Below, piece after piece: positions 1 through 7,343 of a stretch of 29,746 nucleotides of DNA. The position numbers and the translations under genes are program-made. Origin of the DNA: UBA1181 sp045113275 (lineage in GTDB: Bacteria > Bacteroidota > Bacteroidia > Bacteroidales > Paludibacteraceae); assembly GCA_045113275.1 (NCBI GenBank), contig JBGUIU010000009.1, positions 1-29,746 on the forward strand. Reading direction: 5' to 3'. Numbering within the stretch: position 1 is the first letter of the stretch; every line of letters begins with the position of its first letter. The notes below the pieces were generated by a model that searched no databases, was not told where the DNA came from, and saw only the letters and a program-made list of their open reading frames with translations.

Positions 1-81
1 ATCAACTCTTTGTATATTTGCAGCGCTCTTTGGGACTGGTATACTATTAAATTATTTGTTGGTATACTTTTGCGTTATCAT

Positions 82-633
82 TTACAAGCCAATGAGATAG
101 GCAATGGCAAGCATGGCAACCATGCGCAGATGAGTCTTTGCGACCTTGTCCTTGAACATTACACCTCCAATAAAGTAATACCAGGGATAGCCGTTGTTCC
201 TCGTCAGCTTACAAGCCGTCTGAATGACGTACACGGCAATGGGAATCAACCATGTCCAATAGATGATACCACGCATAATTGCCATTCCCATAGTGTCTCT
301 TTTTGGCACCATATAGTCTAAAGTTGGGCCAGAACTAAACGCGATTGAAGGGAACGTTCCCATACCTTGGATGGTATTGTACAATGCATCAGAGAAAATA
401 ATATAACCAAACAAGATTACGAACGCCATTATCGGCCATACTGCCAACTTCTCGTAACGGTAGAGTAGGAACGGGATGATAATGCGCAACAACAGGGCAA
501 CATCGAGCATCGTGTCAATGATGATATCTTCCCTGAACATTGTATGCTCTAATGAGAAAAACAACAGTGCAAGCAGCACCATATCAAATACATAGAATAA
601 TTTTCTTGTCATGCCAATATAGTATTTCTTCAT
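82..633 (-). CDS. Multi-pass membrane protein of unknown function, 183 aa
   Basis: I do not recognise a named family. The protein has about five hydrophobic segments: residues about 13-30, 43-58, 66-85, 120-140 and 168-183. Between the third and fourth is a polar stretch of about 30 residues with a PKRD motif. It ends with a hydrophobic helix. There is no cleavable signal peptide and no catalytic motif that I can see. It is the last gene on the left of the minus-strand series and follows a lipoprotein gene after about 50 nt. That spacing allows co-transcription, and I see no GGTTAC-type promoter of its own. Inner-membrane location is inferred from hydrophobicity. Confidence 0.75.
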   Translation of the reverse strand: MKKYYIGMTRKLFYVFDMVLLALLFFSLEHTMFREDIIIDTMLDVALLLRIIIPFLLYRYEKLAVWPIMAFVILFGYIIFSDALYNTIQGMGTFPSIAFSSGPTLDYMVPKRDTMGMAIMRGIIYWTWLIPIAVYVIQTACKLTRNNGYPWYYFIGGVMFKDKVAKTHLRMVAMLAIAYLIGL

Positions 634-686
634 TATATATTCAAATCATTTTACTATGCTCATCGGTCATGTCAGGTTTTAAGTTT

Positions 687-1175
687 TTATAGTGCCGCAG
701 CTTTATTGGTACTGTTTATCAAAGTAGAGTCTAACGGATTATTTGCTTCTTTCTGTATAACAACAAGCAAAGAAAATTTCGGATTCTCTTTAGGAAAGCC
801 ACCACAACGATGAATCCTAATGGTATCACCGTCAAAGGTAAAAGTTGAAGCTATTTCTTCTGATTTATATGTGTCTATCAATAAATACGGATCCTCTACG
901 GATGACTTCATCTTATAGTCACCGACTGAATCAAGTTCATAACTATACCAGTAATCCTCAAAATAGGACTTACGAATCTTGGACTTGATTCTCTTACTGC
1001 CCTTGTCTAAAAAATACAATGACACGATATGCCAGCCATCAGATTCAAAGTTCCGATAGGGACTACACACTAGATCCACTTTGCCATTGATTGGAGATTC
1101 AGCTATTTCATCGAATTCCAACTTGGCACAACTTGCCATCAATATGGCAGCAATAAAAACAAAGAAACTCTTCAT
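687..1175 (-). CDS. Predicted lipoprotein, 162 aa
   Basis: The likely start is the ATG at 1175, which begins a signal sequence (MKSFFVFIAAILMASC) ending in a lipobox with Cys16. An in-frame ATG at 1208 would put 11 polar residues before the signal peptide and is less likely. The mature part is mostly beta-strand-like with alternating aromatic residues, and I do not recognise the family. It should be anchored to the inner face of the outer membrane or exposed at the surface. It follows a hairpin (1225-1256) after the WG-repeat gene, so it may depend on read-through or on a weak promoter that I cannot identify. Confidence 0.7.
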   Translation of the reverse strand: MKSFFVFIAAILMASCAKLEFDEIAESPINGKVDLVCSPYRNFESDGWHIVSLYFLDKGSKRIKSKIRKSYFEDYWYSYELDSVGDYKMKSSVEDPYLLIDTYKSEEIASTFTFDGDTIRIHRCGGFPKENPKFSLLVVIQKEANNPLDSTLINSTNKAAAL

Positions 1176-1224
1176 ATCACTCTCATTCTGTTCATTACCC
1201 AACAACAACCTACATTTGAAGATT

Positions 1225-1256
1225 AGATTGCCAGCACATAATCATGCTGGCAATCT
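1225..1256 (-). terminator. 12-bp perfect hairpin after WG-repeat gene
   Basis: AGATTGCCAGCA (1225-1236) and TGCTGGCAATCT (1245-1256) form a perfect 12-bp stem with an 8-nt loop, starting six bases beyond the stop codon of the WG-repeat gene. On the minus strand the following bases are only moderately U-rich (AATCTTC). It may be a weak terminator or a 3'-end stabilising hairpin rather than a full intrinsic terminator. Confidence 0.55.
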
Positions 1257-1261
1257 TAATC

Positions 1262-2458
1262 CTACTTTACACGTTGTCCTTTCCCATTGATGATAAATCC
1301 ATGCTCACAGTCAGTCTTGCACAGATACAAGTCCGGGCCGATGGCTGTTATGTCCGAAAACGACGGGGGCGTAAGAACGTGGCCGTCTTGTGTCATCAGT
1401 CCATACCAATTGTATTCCGCTTGGTATCGACGACAACGAGCTACACCAGAACCAGTAGTTGCTTCACTATTCTCTGTTTCGCTTGACAGATTCCCTTCGT
1501 TATCGTATGTTTTGATGGAATTATAGCGAATCTCATTGGTGTCATAGTACAACTGCGAAACCTCGCTGATATGGAAGTCCTCGATAATTTCACCTTGCAA
1601 TGAATAAGTTCTGATTGTATGATCACTCATCGTTACTTCTATCATCCCATTGTTAATCCATACCTTCGCATCCATAAAAGGCAATACTGTTTCCAAACTT
1701 GCATTCAACACAGACTTTTCCTTTCCATTGCTGACGATCCAGAAGGAGTCTGTCGGTTCAACGCTCGAATACTCAGGAGCCAAAGCGGTCTTTCCCTCTT
1801 TATTCATCAGTCCCAGGCGGTCACCTTTCTTATTATGTATAACACAATGGCCATTGTGGAATACGTAGCCATCCATTCCAGGGACATATCGGATATGATT
1901 ATCTATCACGACCTTTCCCGTATAGTCAATGAACTTGATCCAGCCGTTATCTTCCACAGATGCAAGACCATCAGAGAATATCCATGCATGACGATATTGA
2001 GGTTTGATGACCACTTCACCCGTGTACATATTGAAATAGCCCCGCTTTTCGCCATTACTATAGCAAACCAGAGAATCTTCCCCTAAAGGCTTGGCTATCC
2101 AACTGATGTTTTTCAGAACTTTCTTATTGTCACGATTGAAGAGATAGCCATCCTTTGCATATCCCTCGTGGAAGGAAATCTCACGAGAAAGCTCTTCATT
2201 GCCGTAATAGTCAATCTCCTCTGCCTTAAACCAGCCGCAATCCAACTTACGCCAGACCTCCTCACCAACAGCCCAAAGAACGGTTCCCGTGAAGATAAGT
2301 ACCAGTACTGCAAAACAAGTCCCTACAACTCGACGGATAAACTTACCGTACTTGGAGTCATCTGTCATACCTAACACAGTGGTAATCCAATTGGCAATGG
2401 CTGACAAAAGACCTGTCAGCCCTGCCCAAAATAATTTAATATAACGCTTCATAACCAT
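1262..2458 (-). CDS. WG-repeat membrane-anchored protein, 398 aa
   Basis: The N-terminal 35 residues are amphipathic and include a tract with NWITTVLGM. A transmembrane helix follows at about residues 44-65 (VGTCFAVLVLIFTGTVLWAV). The rest is an array of WG-type repeats, units of about 40 residues with patterns such as GYFNMYTGEVVIKPQY, GWIKFIDYTGKVV and YGLMTQDGHVLTPP. WG repeats are beta-rich and their function is generally unknown, so a binding or sensing role outside the membrane is only inferred. A second ATG at codon 3 is an equally good start. The gene lies 6 nt after the VWA gene, so the two are almost certainly one transcript from the promoter at 3527-3555. Confidence 0.88.
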   Translation of the reverse strand: MVMKRYIKLFWAGLTGLLSAIANWITTVLGMTDDSKYGKFIRRVVGTCFAVLVLIFTGTVLWAVGEEVWRKLDCGWFKAEEIDYYGNEELSREISFHEGYAKDGYLFNRDNKKVLKNISWIAKPLGEDSLVCYSNGEKRGYFNMYTGEVVIKPQYRHAWIFSDGLASVEDNGWIKFIDYTGKVVIDNHIRYVPGMDGYVFHNGHCVIHNKKGDRLGLMNKEGKTALAPEYSSVEPTDSFWIVSNGKEKSVLNASLETVLPFMDAKVWINNGMIEVTMSDHTIRTYSLQGEIIEDFHISEVSQLYYDTNEIRYNSIKTYDNEGNLSSETENSEATTGSGVARCRRYQAEYNWYGLMTQDGHVLTPPSFSDITAIGPDLYLCKTDCEHGFIINGKGQRVK

Positions 2459-2464
2459 AAATAA

Positions 2465-3187
2465 TTATCCCTTTGATTCCTCTTCGTCGAATGCTTCATC
2501 TGCCATTGCTGCATAGCTCTCATTACGCTCTCTCTTACTGACAACACCTTTGGGGCCAGAATGGAAAGCGTGCAGCCTGCCAAAGAAGTTCATACGGGTA
2601 CAGGTGTCCTTGGCCATCGTTTCCATCGTTCCTTTTGCTGAGTAATCAAAGTTACGCGAGTTGCGGATAGAGAGATTGAAAGCAATCTCCGTCGAATCCT
2701 GATTGGCTCCCATGTAGGTGAATGTCCAGCCTTCACCTTTCAGTTCTTCTACAAGATGCTTGACAGCCGAACCAGAGTATTCTTTAGAAGCGTTTTCCAG
2801 TCCATCAGTAATAATAGTCACTACAACCACGGCATCTTCGATGTCCTTCACGTACTTTCGCATCGATGTCAGAGTGAATCCCATCGCATCGTACAGAGGG
2901 GTGCAGCAGCAAGGTTGGTAGTCATCCATCGTCAGTTGACGTGCTTCTGCAACAGGTACTTTGTCAAACACATACTTGGTTTCACATTCACAGAATGTCA
3001 CCAGCGACAGATTATGCTCCTGAGTGTCACTGTATTTCTCTTGGGCTTTCTTGATTCCTGCCAGAGTCCCATTGAATCCACTGATTGCAGCTTTACGAAT
3101 GTTTTCCATCGACCCGCTCTTGTCAAGGATGACCACATTAAAAACTTGTGTCTTCATCTGCTTTGTTTCGTTCTTTACTTCTTCCAT
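2465..3187 (-). CDS. Cytoplasmic von Willebrand factor A domain protein, 240 aa
   Basis: A VWA fold covers about residues 14-190. The metal-ion-dependent adhesion site is complete: DxSxS at Asp22-Ser24-Ser26, Thr96 in a CCCTP context, and Asp128 in TDG. The three consecutive cysteines before Thr96 are unusual. There is no signal peptide or membrane segment, so it is probably cytoplasmic, like TerY-type VWA proteins that pair with PP2C phosphatases in stress-sensing operons. A PP2C gene does occur in the same promoter family (6148-6822). The C-terminal 50 residues are charged and end in an acidic EEES tail. The start at 3187 is supported by AAGGAG ten bases upstream. Confidence 0.9.
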   Translation of the reverse strand: MEEVKNETKQMKTQVFNVVILDKSGSMENIRKAAISGFNGTLAGIKKAQEKYSDTQEHNLSLVTFCECETKYVFDKVPVAEARQLTMDDYQPCCCTPLYDAMGFTLTSMRKYVKDIEDAVVVVTIITDGLENASKEYSGSAVKHLVEELKGEGWTFTYMGANQDSTEIAFNLSIRNSRNFDYSAKGTMETMAKDTCTRMNFFGRLHAFHSGPKGVVSKRERNESYAAMADEAFDEEESKG

Positions 3188-3211
3188 AATTTCTTCTCTC
3201 CTTACATATTA

Positions 3212-3460
3212 TTACTTATGACTACTCTTCTTGTGTCCGCAGTGCTTACAGTAAGCCTGCTGCCAAACATCGCCATTGGTAATCGGCGAGAACCCCTTAC
3301 AATCACACCCGACTGTTCCATTACAGTGTGTACCCTGAGAGGTCATGTGTGTAGTTCCGATGTGATGAACGTGACCAGTTGACTCGATATGCTGGGCGTT
3401 AGCAAACACAGAGACCACCAGTGACATCACTACTGCACTAATAAGCATCATCATCTTCAT
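3212..3460 (-). CDS. Small exported Cys/His-rich protein, 82 aa
   Basis: A signal peptide occupies about residues 1-23 and ends in FANAQ. The mature 59 residues contain many His residues (STGHVHHIGTTH) and a CxC...CxxCGH arrangement: Cys46, Cys52, Cys54, Cys71, Cys74. This would suit zinc or another metal, or disulfides in the periplasm. I do not know the family. It is the first gene after the GGTTAC/CATAAA promoter at 3527-3555. Its leader holds a hairpin (3469-3487) that is also found before the exported protein at 6824-7189. The VWA gene follows after 24 nt. Confidence 0.75.
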   Translation of the reverse strand: MKMMMLISAVVMSLVVSVFANAQHIESTGHVHHIGTTHMTSQGTHCNGTVGCDCKGFSPITNGDVWQQAYCKHCGHKKSSHK

Positions 3461-3468
3461 AATCTCCT

Positions 3469-3487
3469 ACACTGCTTCGTGTCGTGC
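3469..3487 (-). promoter_or_regulatory. Leader hairpin just before start codon, copy 1
   Basis: On the minus strand GCAC and GTGT pair around the 11-nt loop GACACGAAGCA, eight bases before the ATG at 3460. The same loop (one base different) and a covarying stem occur at 7197-7217, also eight or so bases before a start codon. The 36 bases ending in the two ATGs match at 28 positions. A role in translation control is inferred. Confidence 0.5.
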
Positions 3488-3526
3488 GCAACTACTAAAC
3501 TTGAACTATTATCGATCTTTTATCCT

Positions 3527-3555
3527 TTTATGAGACCATATCCTCCCAAGTAACC
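3527..3555 (-). promoter_or_regulatory. ECF-type promoter, GGTTAC-17-CATAAA (copy a)
   Basis: On the minus strand GGTTACTT begins at 3555 and CATAAA covers 3532-3527, with 17 nt between GGTTAC and CATAAA. It drives the unit 3460-1262 and possibly further. The untranslated leader would be about 60 nt and contains the shared hairpin. It is one of six matching promoters in this window. Confidence 0.75.
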
Positions 3556-3572
3556 ATAACTTACAAGAATTT

Positions 3573-4142
3573 TTATGCCAGAAGATGAATCAGAGGTATC
3601 AGTACCTCATTGATGGCTGTATCATCCAGTCTGTGACCACCTTTGAAGTGAACCACATTGTTATAATGCTGGAGGAACGCCTCTTCACAGTTCACTTGAG
3701 TATCATGGTCGCCAAACATACCCCATACTCGTTCCTGGTCTGTAGGCGTAACTCCATCGAATAGATATTCTTCCATTTCGGCAAAATGCCTGATAATGTC
3801 ATTGGTGATGACAAACTCTTTCTGGCCGTCAAGTCGGGGCTTGAAGAACTCAAACTTACCGACCTTCAATACTTTACTTGTCTTCGACATGAAGAAGGCA
3901 GGATTAACACAAATGCGGTTGTAACCGAACATCTGCTGGGCATACATACCTCCCATACTTGTACCTACAATGACATTGGGCTGTTCTTGGCTGCACAGTT
4001 CCTTGAGAAACGGCAGGGCTTCAGCAGGGTCAACAGGAATGTCTGGTGCAATAACCTCAAAGTCCGGCAACTTCTTTCTTAACGTCTGGATGGTTCCACT
4101 GGCTGCTGATGAGCCAAAACCATGAAAATAAATCAACTTCAT
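3573..4142 (-). CDS. YqiA-like alpha/beta hydrolase, 189 aa
   Basis: This is a compact alpha/beta hydrolase of the YqiA/UPF0227 type. It opens with MKLIYFHGFGSS, which carries the oxyanion-hole HGF motif. The nucleophile elbow is GTSMGG with Ser62. The acid is Asp145 or Asp147 in GDHD and the catalytic His is His170 in GGH. Length matches the family (about 190 aa). It has no signal peptide, so it should be a cytoplasmic esterase; the substrate is unknown. I chose the ATG at 4142 because AAAGGA lies six bases upstream and the conserved beta strand begins there. The ATG at 4163 would add seven residues and also follows the RelA/SpoT stop by one base. It is co-transcribed with that gene. Confidence 0.88.
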   Translation of the reverse strand: MKLIYFHGFGSSAASGTIQTLRKKLPDFEVIAPDIPVDPAEALPFLKELCSQEQPNVIVGTSMGGMYAQQMFGYNRICVNPAFFMSKTSKVLKVGKFEFFKPRLDGQKEFVITNDIIRHFAEMEEYLFDGVTPTDQERVWGMFGDHDTQVNCEEAFLQHYNNVVHFKGGHRLDDTAINEVLIPLIHLLA

Positions 4143-4164
4143 AGATATTCCTTTTATTCTCATT

Positions 4165-6030
4165 TTATACTCTTCTTACTTCGTCAACGCCATTGATGGC
4201 TGATATGTGTGATATAATAGTTTGGAGTTCTCCGAAAGAATGCACTCCGAATGTGATGTTACAGTTCACAATGCATTCAACAGTCAAAGTGTTCAGGGCA
4301 TCAATTGACAACTTCAAGTCATTTGTGATACAATCGATAATGTCGCTCAACAGATGATAACGGTCAACTGCCAATATCTGTATGCTGACAGGGTAAAGGG
4401 TAGAAGCACTCTCCTCATAGTCAACTGACACGATAGAGTCACCTCTTTGTGAAGCCAGGCCAATGGCAACAGGACAGTTGCGCTTGTGGATGGTTATCGT
4501 ACCGTCAGCCTCCTTGAAGCCAATAACCTCTTCACCGGGTATTGGATGACAGTCTGGACAGAAATTGTAGATGGATTTCTCCTGCTTTGAGAAATAACTC
4601 TTCAGAAATCTCTTGGCCTTGTAGGTAACTACCGTATCTTGCCAATCCTGCTTTGGTTGAATCTGTTCACTGGCAAAGATTTCCACCACGTCACCACGAT
4701 GTAACTCAGTCTTCACAGATGCAAGCTGTCCGTTGATTCTTGCATAGTTGGCATGTTCACCCAATTTGCTATGAATCTCAAAAGCAAAGTCGAGTGCTGT
4801 CGCTTTCTTTGGCAGATTGACAGCCATACCCTTGGGAGAGAATACCATGATGTCATCGTTGTAGAATGTGGTGGCGACATTCTCAATGAAACCGCCATCT
4901 TTCAAGTGGAGTTCCATATCCCTCAACACCTTACGGAATCGGTCAACCCACTTGCTAATATTACTCTCCTCGCGCTCGGCAACAATGCCTATCTGATTGT
5001 GTCGAACCATCCTCTCGCTGGAGATATGGACTTCCTCCCAACAGCCATAGTCTGATAGCAATTGTACGTGGAAACTCTGATAACCATTCTCTTTGGGCGA
5101 GTCGATGTAGTTCAGTATCCCGCAAGGCTTTTCCCGGAATACGCTGGTCAGTCGGGCATAAATCTTCAGCACCACATCCTTCTCTACAGTCATATCCTCA
5201 CATGGGAACACCACTTCTACGAAATGACGGTCTGGCAGATGATTGAAGTCTTCACCTGTCTTATGCATCTTGCGCCACAAACTATATGGTCCCCGATATT
5301 CTGCAGACACTTTTGCGAAAATGGCATTTTGTTCCAACACTGCCTGTATCTTGGAAGTAAAAGCAGACAAACGCTCCTGATGCGATTCCTGGTCATGGAG
5401 AATCAGATTTTCAATCTCCCCATATTCATGAGGACACCGATAAAGAAGACTCAGGTTTTCCAGTTCTACTTTGACGCCATACAACCCCAGACGATTGGCT
5501 AATGGTGCATAGAAGAAGTCAGTCTCTCCTGCAATCTTCATCTGCTTGTGAGGTGGCATACTGCCCAGCGTCCTCATGTTATGCAGACGGTCTGCCAACT
5601 TAATCAAAAGAGCACGGATATCGTAATGGATAGAGTCCAGCATCTGCTTGAAGTTATCCAACTGCTTGGACATCTCGTAGTGTTCCTTATCCTGCTTGGT
5701 GACAACGCGTACCAAAAATGCAACATCATCGCCAAATCTCTTCTGTATATCATCTATCGTGAATTCTGTGTCTTCCACGACATCATGCAGGAATGCTGCT
5801 ATGACGGGGTTTGCCCCTAACATCAGCTCTTCTGCCACAATGTGAGCCACAGCAATCGGATGGAAGATATAGGGTTCACCAGACTTTCTTTTCTGGTTAG
5901 CATGCGCCATCTTGGCAAATTCAAAAGCCTCCTTTATACGTGTTACATCTTCTTTTGAGACTCTTTTTCCCATCACAGAGAAAACTCTCTCGGCTTTCTC
6001 CTGGATCATCTTGTCGTAATTCTGCTTCAT
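4165..6030 (-). CDS. RelA/SpoT homologue with intact hydrolase and degenerate synthetase, 621 aa
   Basis: Domain order: HD hydrolase (about 35-185; His57, His82-Asp83 in LHDVVEDT, Asp147 in KLADRLHNM), synthetase-like region (about 205-385), TGS (about 391-460), Cys zinc-finger-like segment (Cys491, Cys494, Cys519) and ACT (about 546-621). The hydrolase motifs look complete. In the synthetase region the usual RxKH before YSIWRKM reads EYRG, the Arg of the FDxxAFR motif is Glu, and EVQIRT reads EVHISS. It should therefore mainly degrade (p)ppGpp, by inference. At 621 residues it is shorter than typical Rel/SpoT (about 730). It is first in its unit, behind the ECF-type promoter at 6074-6103. 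It is probably an accessory RSH beside a housekeeping Rel. Confidence 0.93.
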   Translation of the reverse strand: MKQNYDKMIQEKAERVFSVMGKRVSKEDVTRIKEAFEFAKMAHANQKRKSGEPYIFHPIAVAHIVAEELMLGANPVIAAFLHDVVEDTEFTIDDIQKRFGDDVAFLVRVVTKQDKEHYEMSKQLDNFKQMLDSIHYDIRALLIKLADRLHNMRTLGSMPPHKQMKIAGETDFFYAPLANRLGLYGVKVELENLSLLYRCPHEYGEIENLILHDQESHQERLSAFTSKIQAVLEQNAIFAKVSAEYRGPYSLWRKMHKTGEDFNHLPDRHFVEVVFPCEDMTVEKDVVLKIYARLTSVFREKPCGILNYIDSPKENGYQSFHVQLLSDYGCWEEVHISSERMVRHNQIGIVAEREESNISKWVDRFRKVLRDMELHLKDGGFIENVATTFYNDDIMVFSPKGMAVNLPKKATALDFAFEIHSKLGEHANYARINGQLASVKTELHRGDVVEIFASEQIQPKQDWQDTVVTYKAKRFLKSYFSKQEKSIYNFCPDCHPIPGEEVIGFKEADGTITIHKRNCPVAIGLASQRGDSIVSVDYEESASTLYPVSIQILAVDRYHLLSDIIDCITNDLKLSIDALNTLTVECIVNCNITFGVHSFGELQTIISHISAINGVDEVRRV

Positions 6031-6073
6031 AATCGTAACATCCTAATCGTTTAACAACCATTCATCTTACCCC

Positions 6074-6103
6074 TTTATGATTAAAAGAGTAAGAAAAGTA
6101 ACC
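6074..6103 (-). promoter_or_regulatory. ECF-type promoter, GGTTAC-18-CATAAA (copy b)
   Basis: GGTTACTT begins at 6103 on the minus strand and CATAAA covers 6079-6074, with 18 nt between GGTTAC and CATAAA (17 in the other copies). It precedes the RelA/SpoT homologue, with a leader of about 40 nt. Confidence 0.72.
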
Positions 6104-6147
6104 ATTGCTATCGACGAGAAGCAAAAAAGTTTTGATGGTGGACGTAT

Positions 6148-6822
6148 CTATTCTACCTCTACGATAATAGCAGTATAGTTGTCATTGGCCCTATCCTGAC
6201 AGATGGTATCATATTTCTTCGCAACCTGTTCAACATCTTTTGCACACTGTAATGTATGGAGCAATGTCTCATCATCGATGGCATTATACAATCCATCGGT
6301 ACAAAGCAATATCCTGTCACACGGTTCGAGTTCAATCTGCTTAATTTCAGGAACGGCTTGCTCTGGATGGCGAGTGAAGAATGCCCTATTGATATAAGGA
6401 ATCCATGGTGTGCCAGTCTCGATATGATCTATCGTCCTATACTTGACATTCCCCTTTAAGTTGATTACATAGCAGCGGCTGTCACCAGTATGTGCAATGG
6501 TTGCCGTTTGCCCTTCAATACTCATCATCACCATTGTTGTACCCATCTGATAGATTCCAGATTTCTCGTCCAACGTCTTTTGAGCATCTTTAGCTGCTCG
6601 ATAAACTTTACTGTCTCCATCTTTCTCTTGTGAATGTGCTTCCCAATATGCAGAGATGGATTCACACACAGTCTTACTTGCAACCTCACCAAAGGCGTGG
6701 CCACCCATACCATCGCAGACAATGAACATCTTCCGTTCATCGTCAATATTCACCACATTACGGCAGTCCTCATTATTCATACGACCACCTTTCTCTGAAA
6801 ATGATGTATAACTGATTTTCAT
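6148..6822 (-). CDS. PP2C-family serine/threonine protein phosphatase, 224 aa
   Basis: This is a complete minimal PP2C catalytic domain that dephosphorylates Ser/Thr. The motifs in order are NNED (Glu18-Asp19), CDGMGGH (Asp37-Gly38), GTTMVMM (about 94-100), HTGDSR (111-116), LLCTDGLYNA (Asp176-Gly177) and NDN (Asp214-Asn215). All metal-binding Asp residues are present. There are no extra sensor domains, signal peptide or membrane segment, so it should be cytoplasmic. Its partner kinase is not in the window. The start at 6822 has AAGGAG eight bases upstream and lies one base after the stop of the repeat-protein gene, so the pair is translationally close. Confidence 0.95.
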   Translation of the reverse strand: MKISYTSFSEKGGRMNNEDCRNVVNIDDERKMFIVCDGMGGHAFGEVASKTVCESISAYWEAHSQEKDGDSKVYRAAKDAQKTLDEKSGIYQMGTTMVMMSIEGQTATIAHTGDSRCYVINLKGNVKYRTIDHIETGTPWIPYINRAFFTRHPEQAVPEIKQIELEPCDRILLCTDGLYNAIDDETLLHTLQCAKDVEQVAKKYDTICQDRANDNYTAIIVEVE

Positions 6823-6823
6823 T

Positions 6824-7189
6824 TTATCTCCTTCTTGCTTTTTCCATTGCCTCCTGCGCCCATTTCATCCTCAAACGGGCTTTTTCCCTTGCTTCATTGG
6901 CCCACCTCATTTGAGTTCTGGCTTTGTCTGACGCTTCGTTTGCCCAACGGCTATAGGTGTTTGCCTTATCATACTTCTTATTCCGTGTATAATAGTCGGC
7001 TTCGCGCAAATAGCCTTGTGCCTTCTTGTTGTAATATTCCGCTTCACGGTCGTAACCTTCTGCTTTCTTTGTGTAGTATTCAGCATCACGCATATAATCC
7101 TTAGCTTTGTCCATATAGTAGCTGTCCTGTGCAACTATGGACAAGTTCGCTGACATAATCAGCATCAATATCAATAATCTCTTACCCAT
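6824..7189 (-). CDS. Exported helical protein of 14-residue repeats, 121 aa
   Basis: A signal peptide (MGKRLLILMLIMSANLSIVA) precedes a mature protein made almost wholly of two sets of 14-residue repeats. The first set follows the pattern KAxxYxREAEYYxK (about residues 27-70). The second set follows RWANEAxxKARxxM (about 81-121). A 14-residue period equals two heptads, so a long coiled coil or helical bundle is likely. It is rich in Tyr, Arg and Lys. I do not recognise the family. I chose the ATG at 7189 because the signal peptide starts there; an ATG at 7234 would add 15 polar residues and overrun the conserved leader hairpin. PP2C follows one base after the stop. Confidence 0.82.
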   Translation of the reverse strand: MGKRLLILMLIMSANLSIVAQDSYYMDKAKDYMRDAEYYTKKAEGYDREAEYYNKKAQGYLREADYYTRNKKYDKANTYSRWANEASDKARTQMRWANEAREKARLRMKWAQEAMEKARRR

Positions 7190-7196
7190 AACTTCA

Positions 7197-7217
7197 TGCC
7201 CTGTTTCGTGTCGGGCA
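7197..7217 (-). promoter_or_regulatory. Leader hairpin just before start codon, copy 2
   Basis: On the minus strand TGCCC and GGGCA form a 5-bp stem around the loop GACACGAAACA, seven bases before the ATG at 7189. Compared with copy 1 at 3469-3487, the loop differs at one base. One stem pair changes from A-U to C-G and another from G-U to G-C. This is compensatory change that supports a conserved structure. Confidence 0.5.
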
Positions 7218-7251
7218 CAACTTCCTTGATTCAACTAATGTATCTTGTCTG

Positions 7252-7280
7252 TTTATGCTTTCTATTCACGCAAAGTAACC
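7252..7280 (-). promoter_or_regulatory. ECF-type promoter, GGTTAC-17-CATAAA (copy c)
   Basis: GGTTACTT begins at 7280 on the minus strand and CATAAA covers 7257-7252, with 17 nt between GGTTAC and CATAAA. It lies just downstream of the terminator at 7290-7323. It is therefore cleanly separated from the preceding unit and drives the repeat protein and PP2C genes. Confidence 0.78.
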
Positions 7281-7289
7281 AACGAAGAC

Positions 7290-7323
7290 AAAAAATCCTC
7301 CTTTGCCGAAAGACAAGGAGGAT
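7290..7323 (-). terminator. Intrinsic terminator after the 286-aa protein gene
   Basis: ATCCTCCTT (7295-7303) and AAGGAGGAT (7315-7323) form a perfect 9-bp GC-rich stem. On the minus strand it is followed directly by a run of U (complement of the A run at 7290-7295). It lies 20 bases past the stop at 7344 and ends that unit. Confidence 0.88.
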
Positions 7324-7343
7324 AATTCGATCCGAGAATCTCG

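Noticed and set aside
13..72. TATATTTG (13-20) and TACTTTTG (65-72) on the plus strand as promoters
   Set aside because: They match the -7 consensus, but no TTTG lies 19-20 nt upstream and no plus-strand gene follows; the region downstream is antisense to the membrane protein gene.
2756..3382. A 208-codon open frame on the plus strand
   Set aside because: It lies antisense to the VWA gene and the small Cys/His gene, which have clear motifs and starts. Its own translation has no domain, and it is a typical shadow frame.
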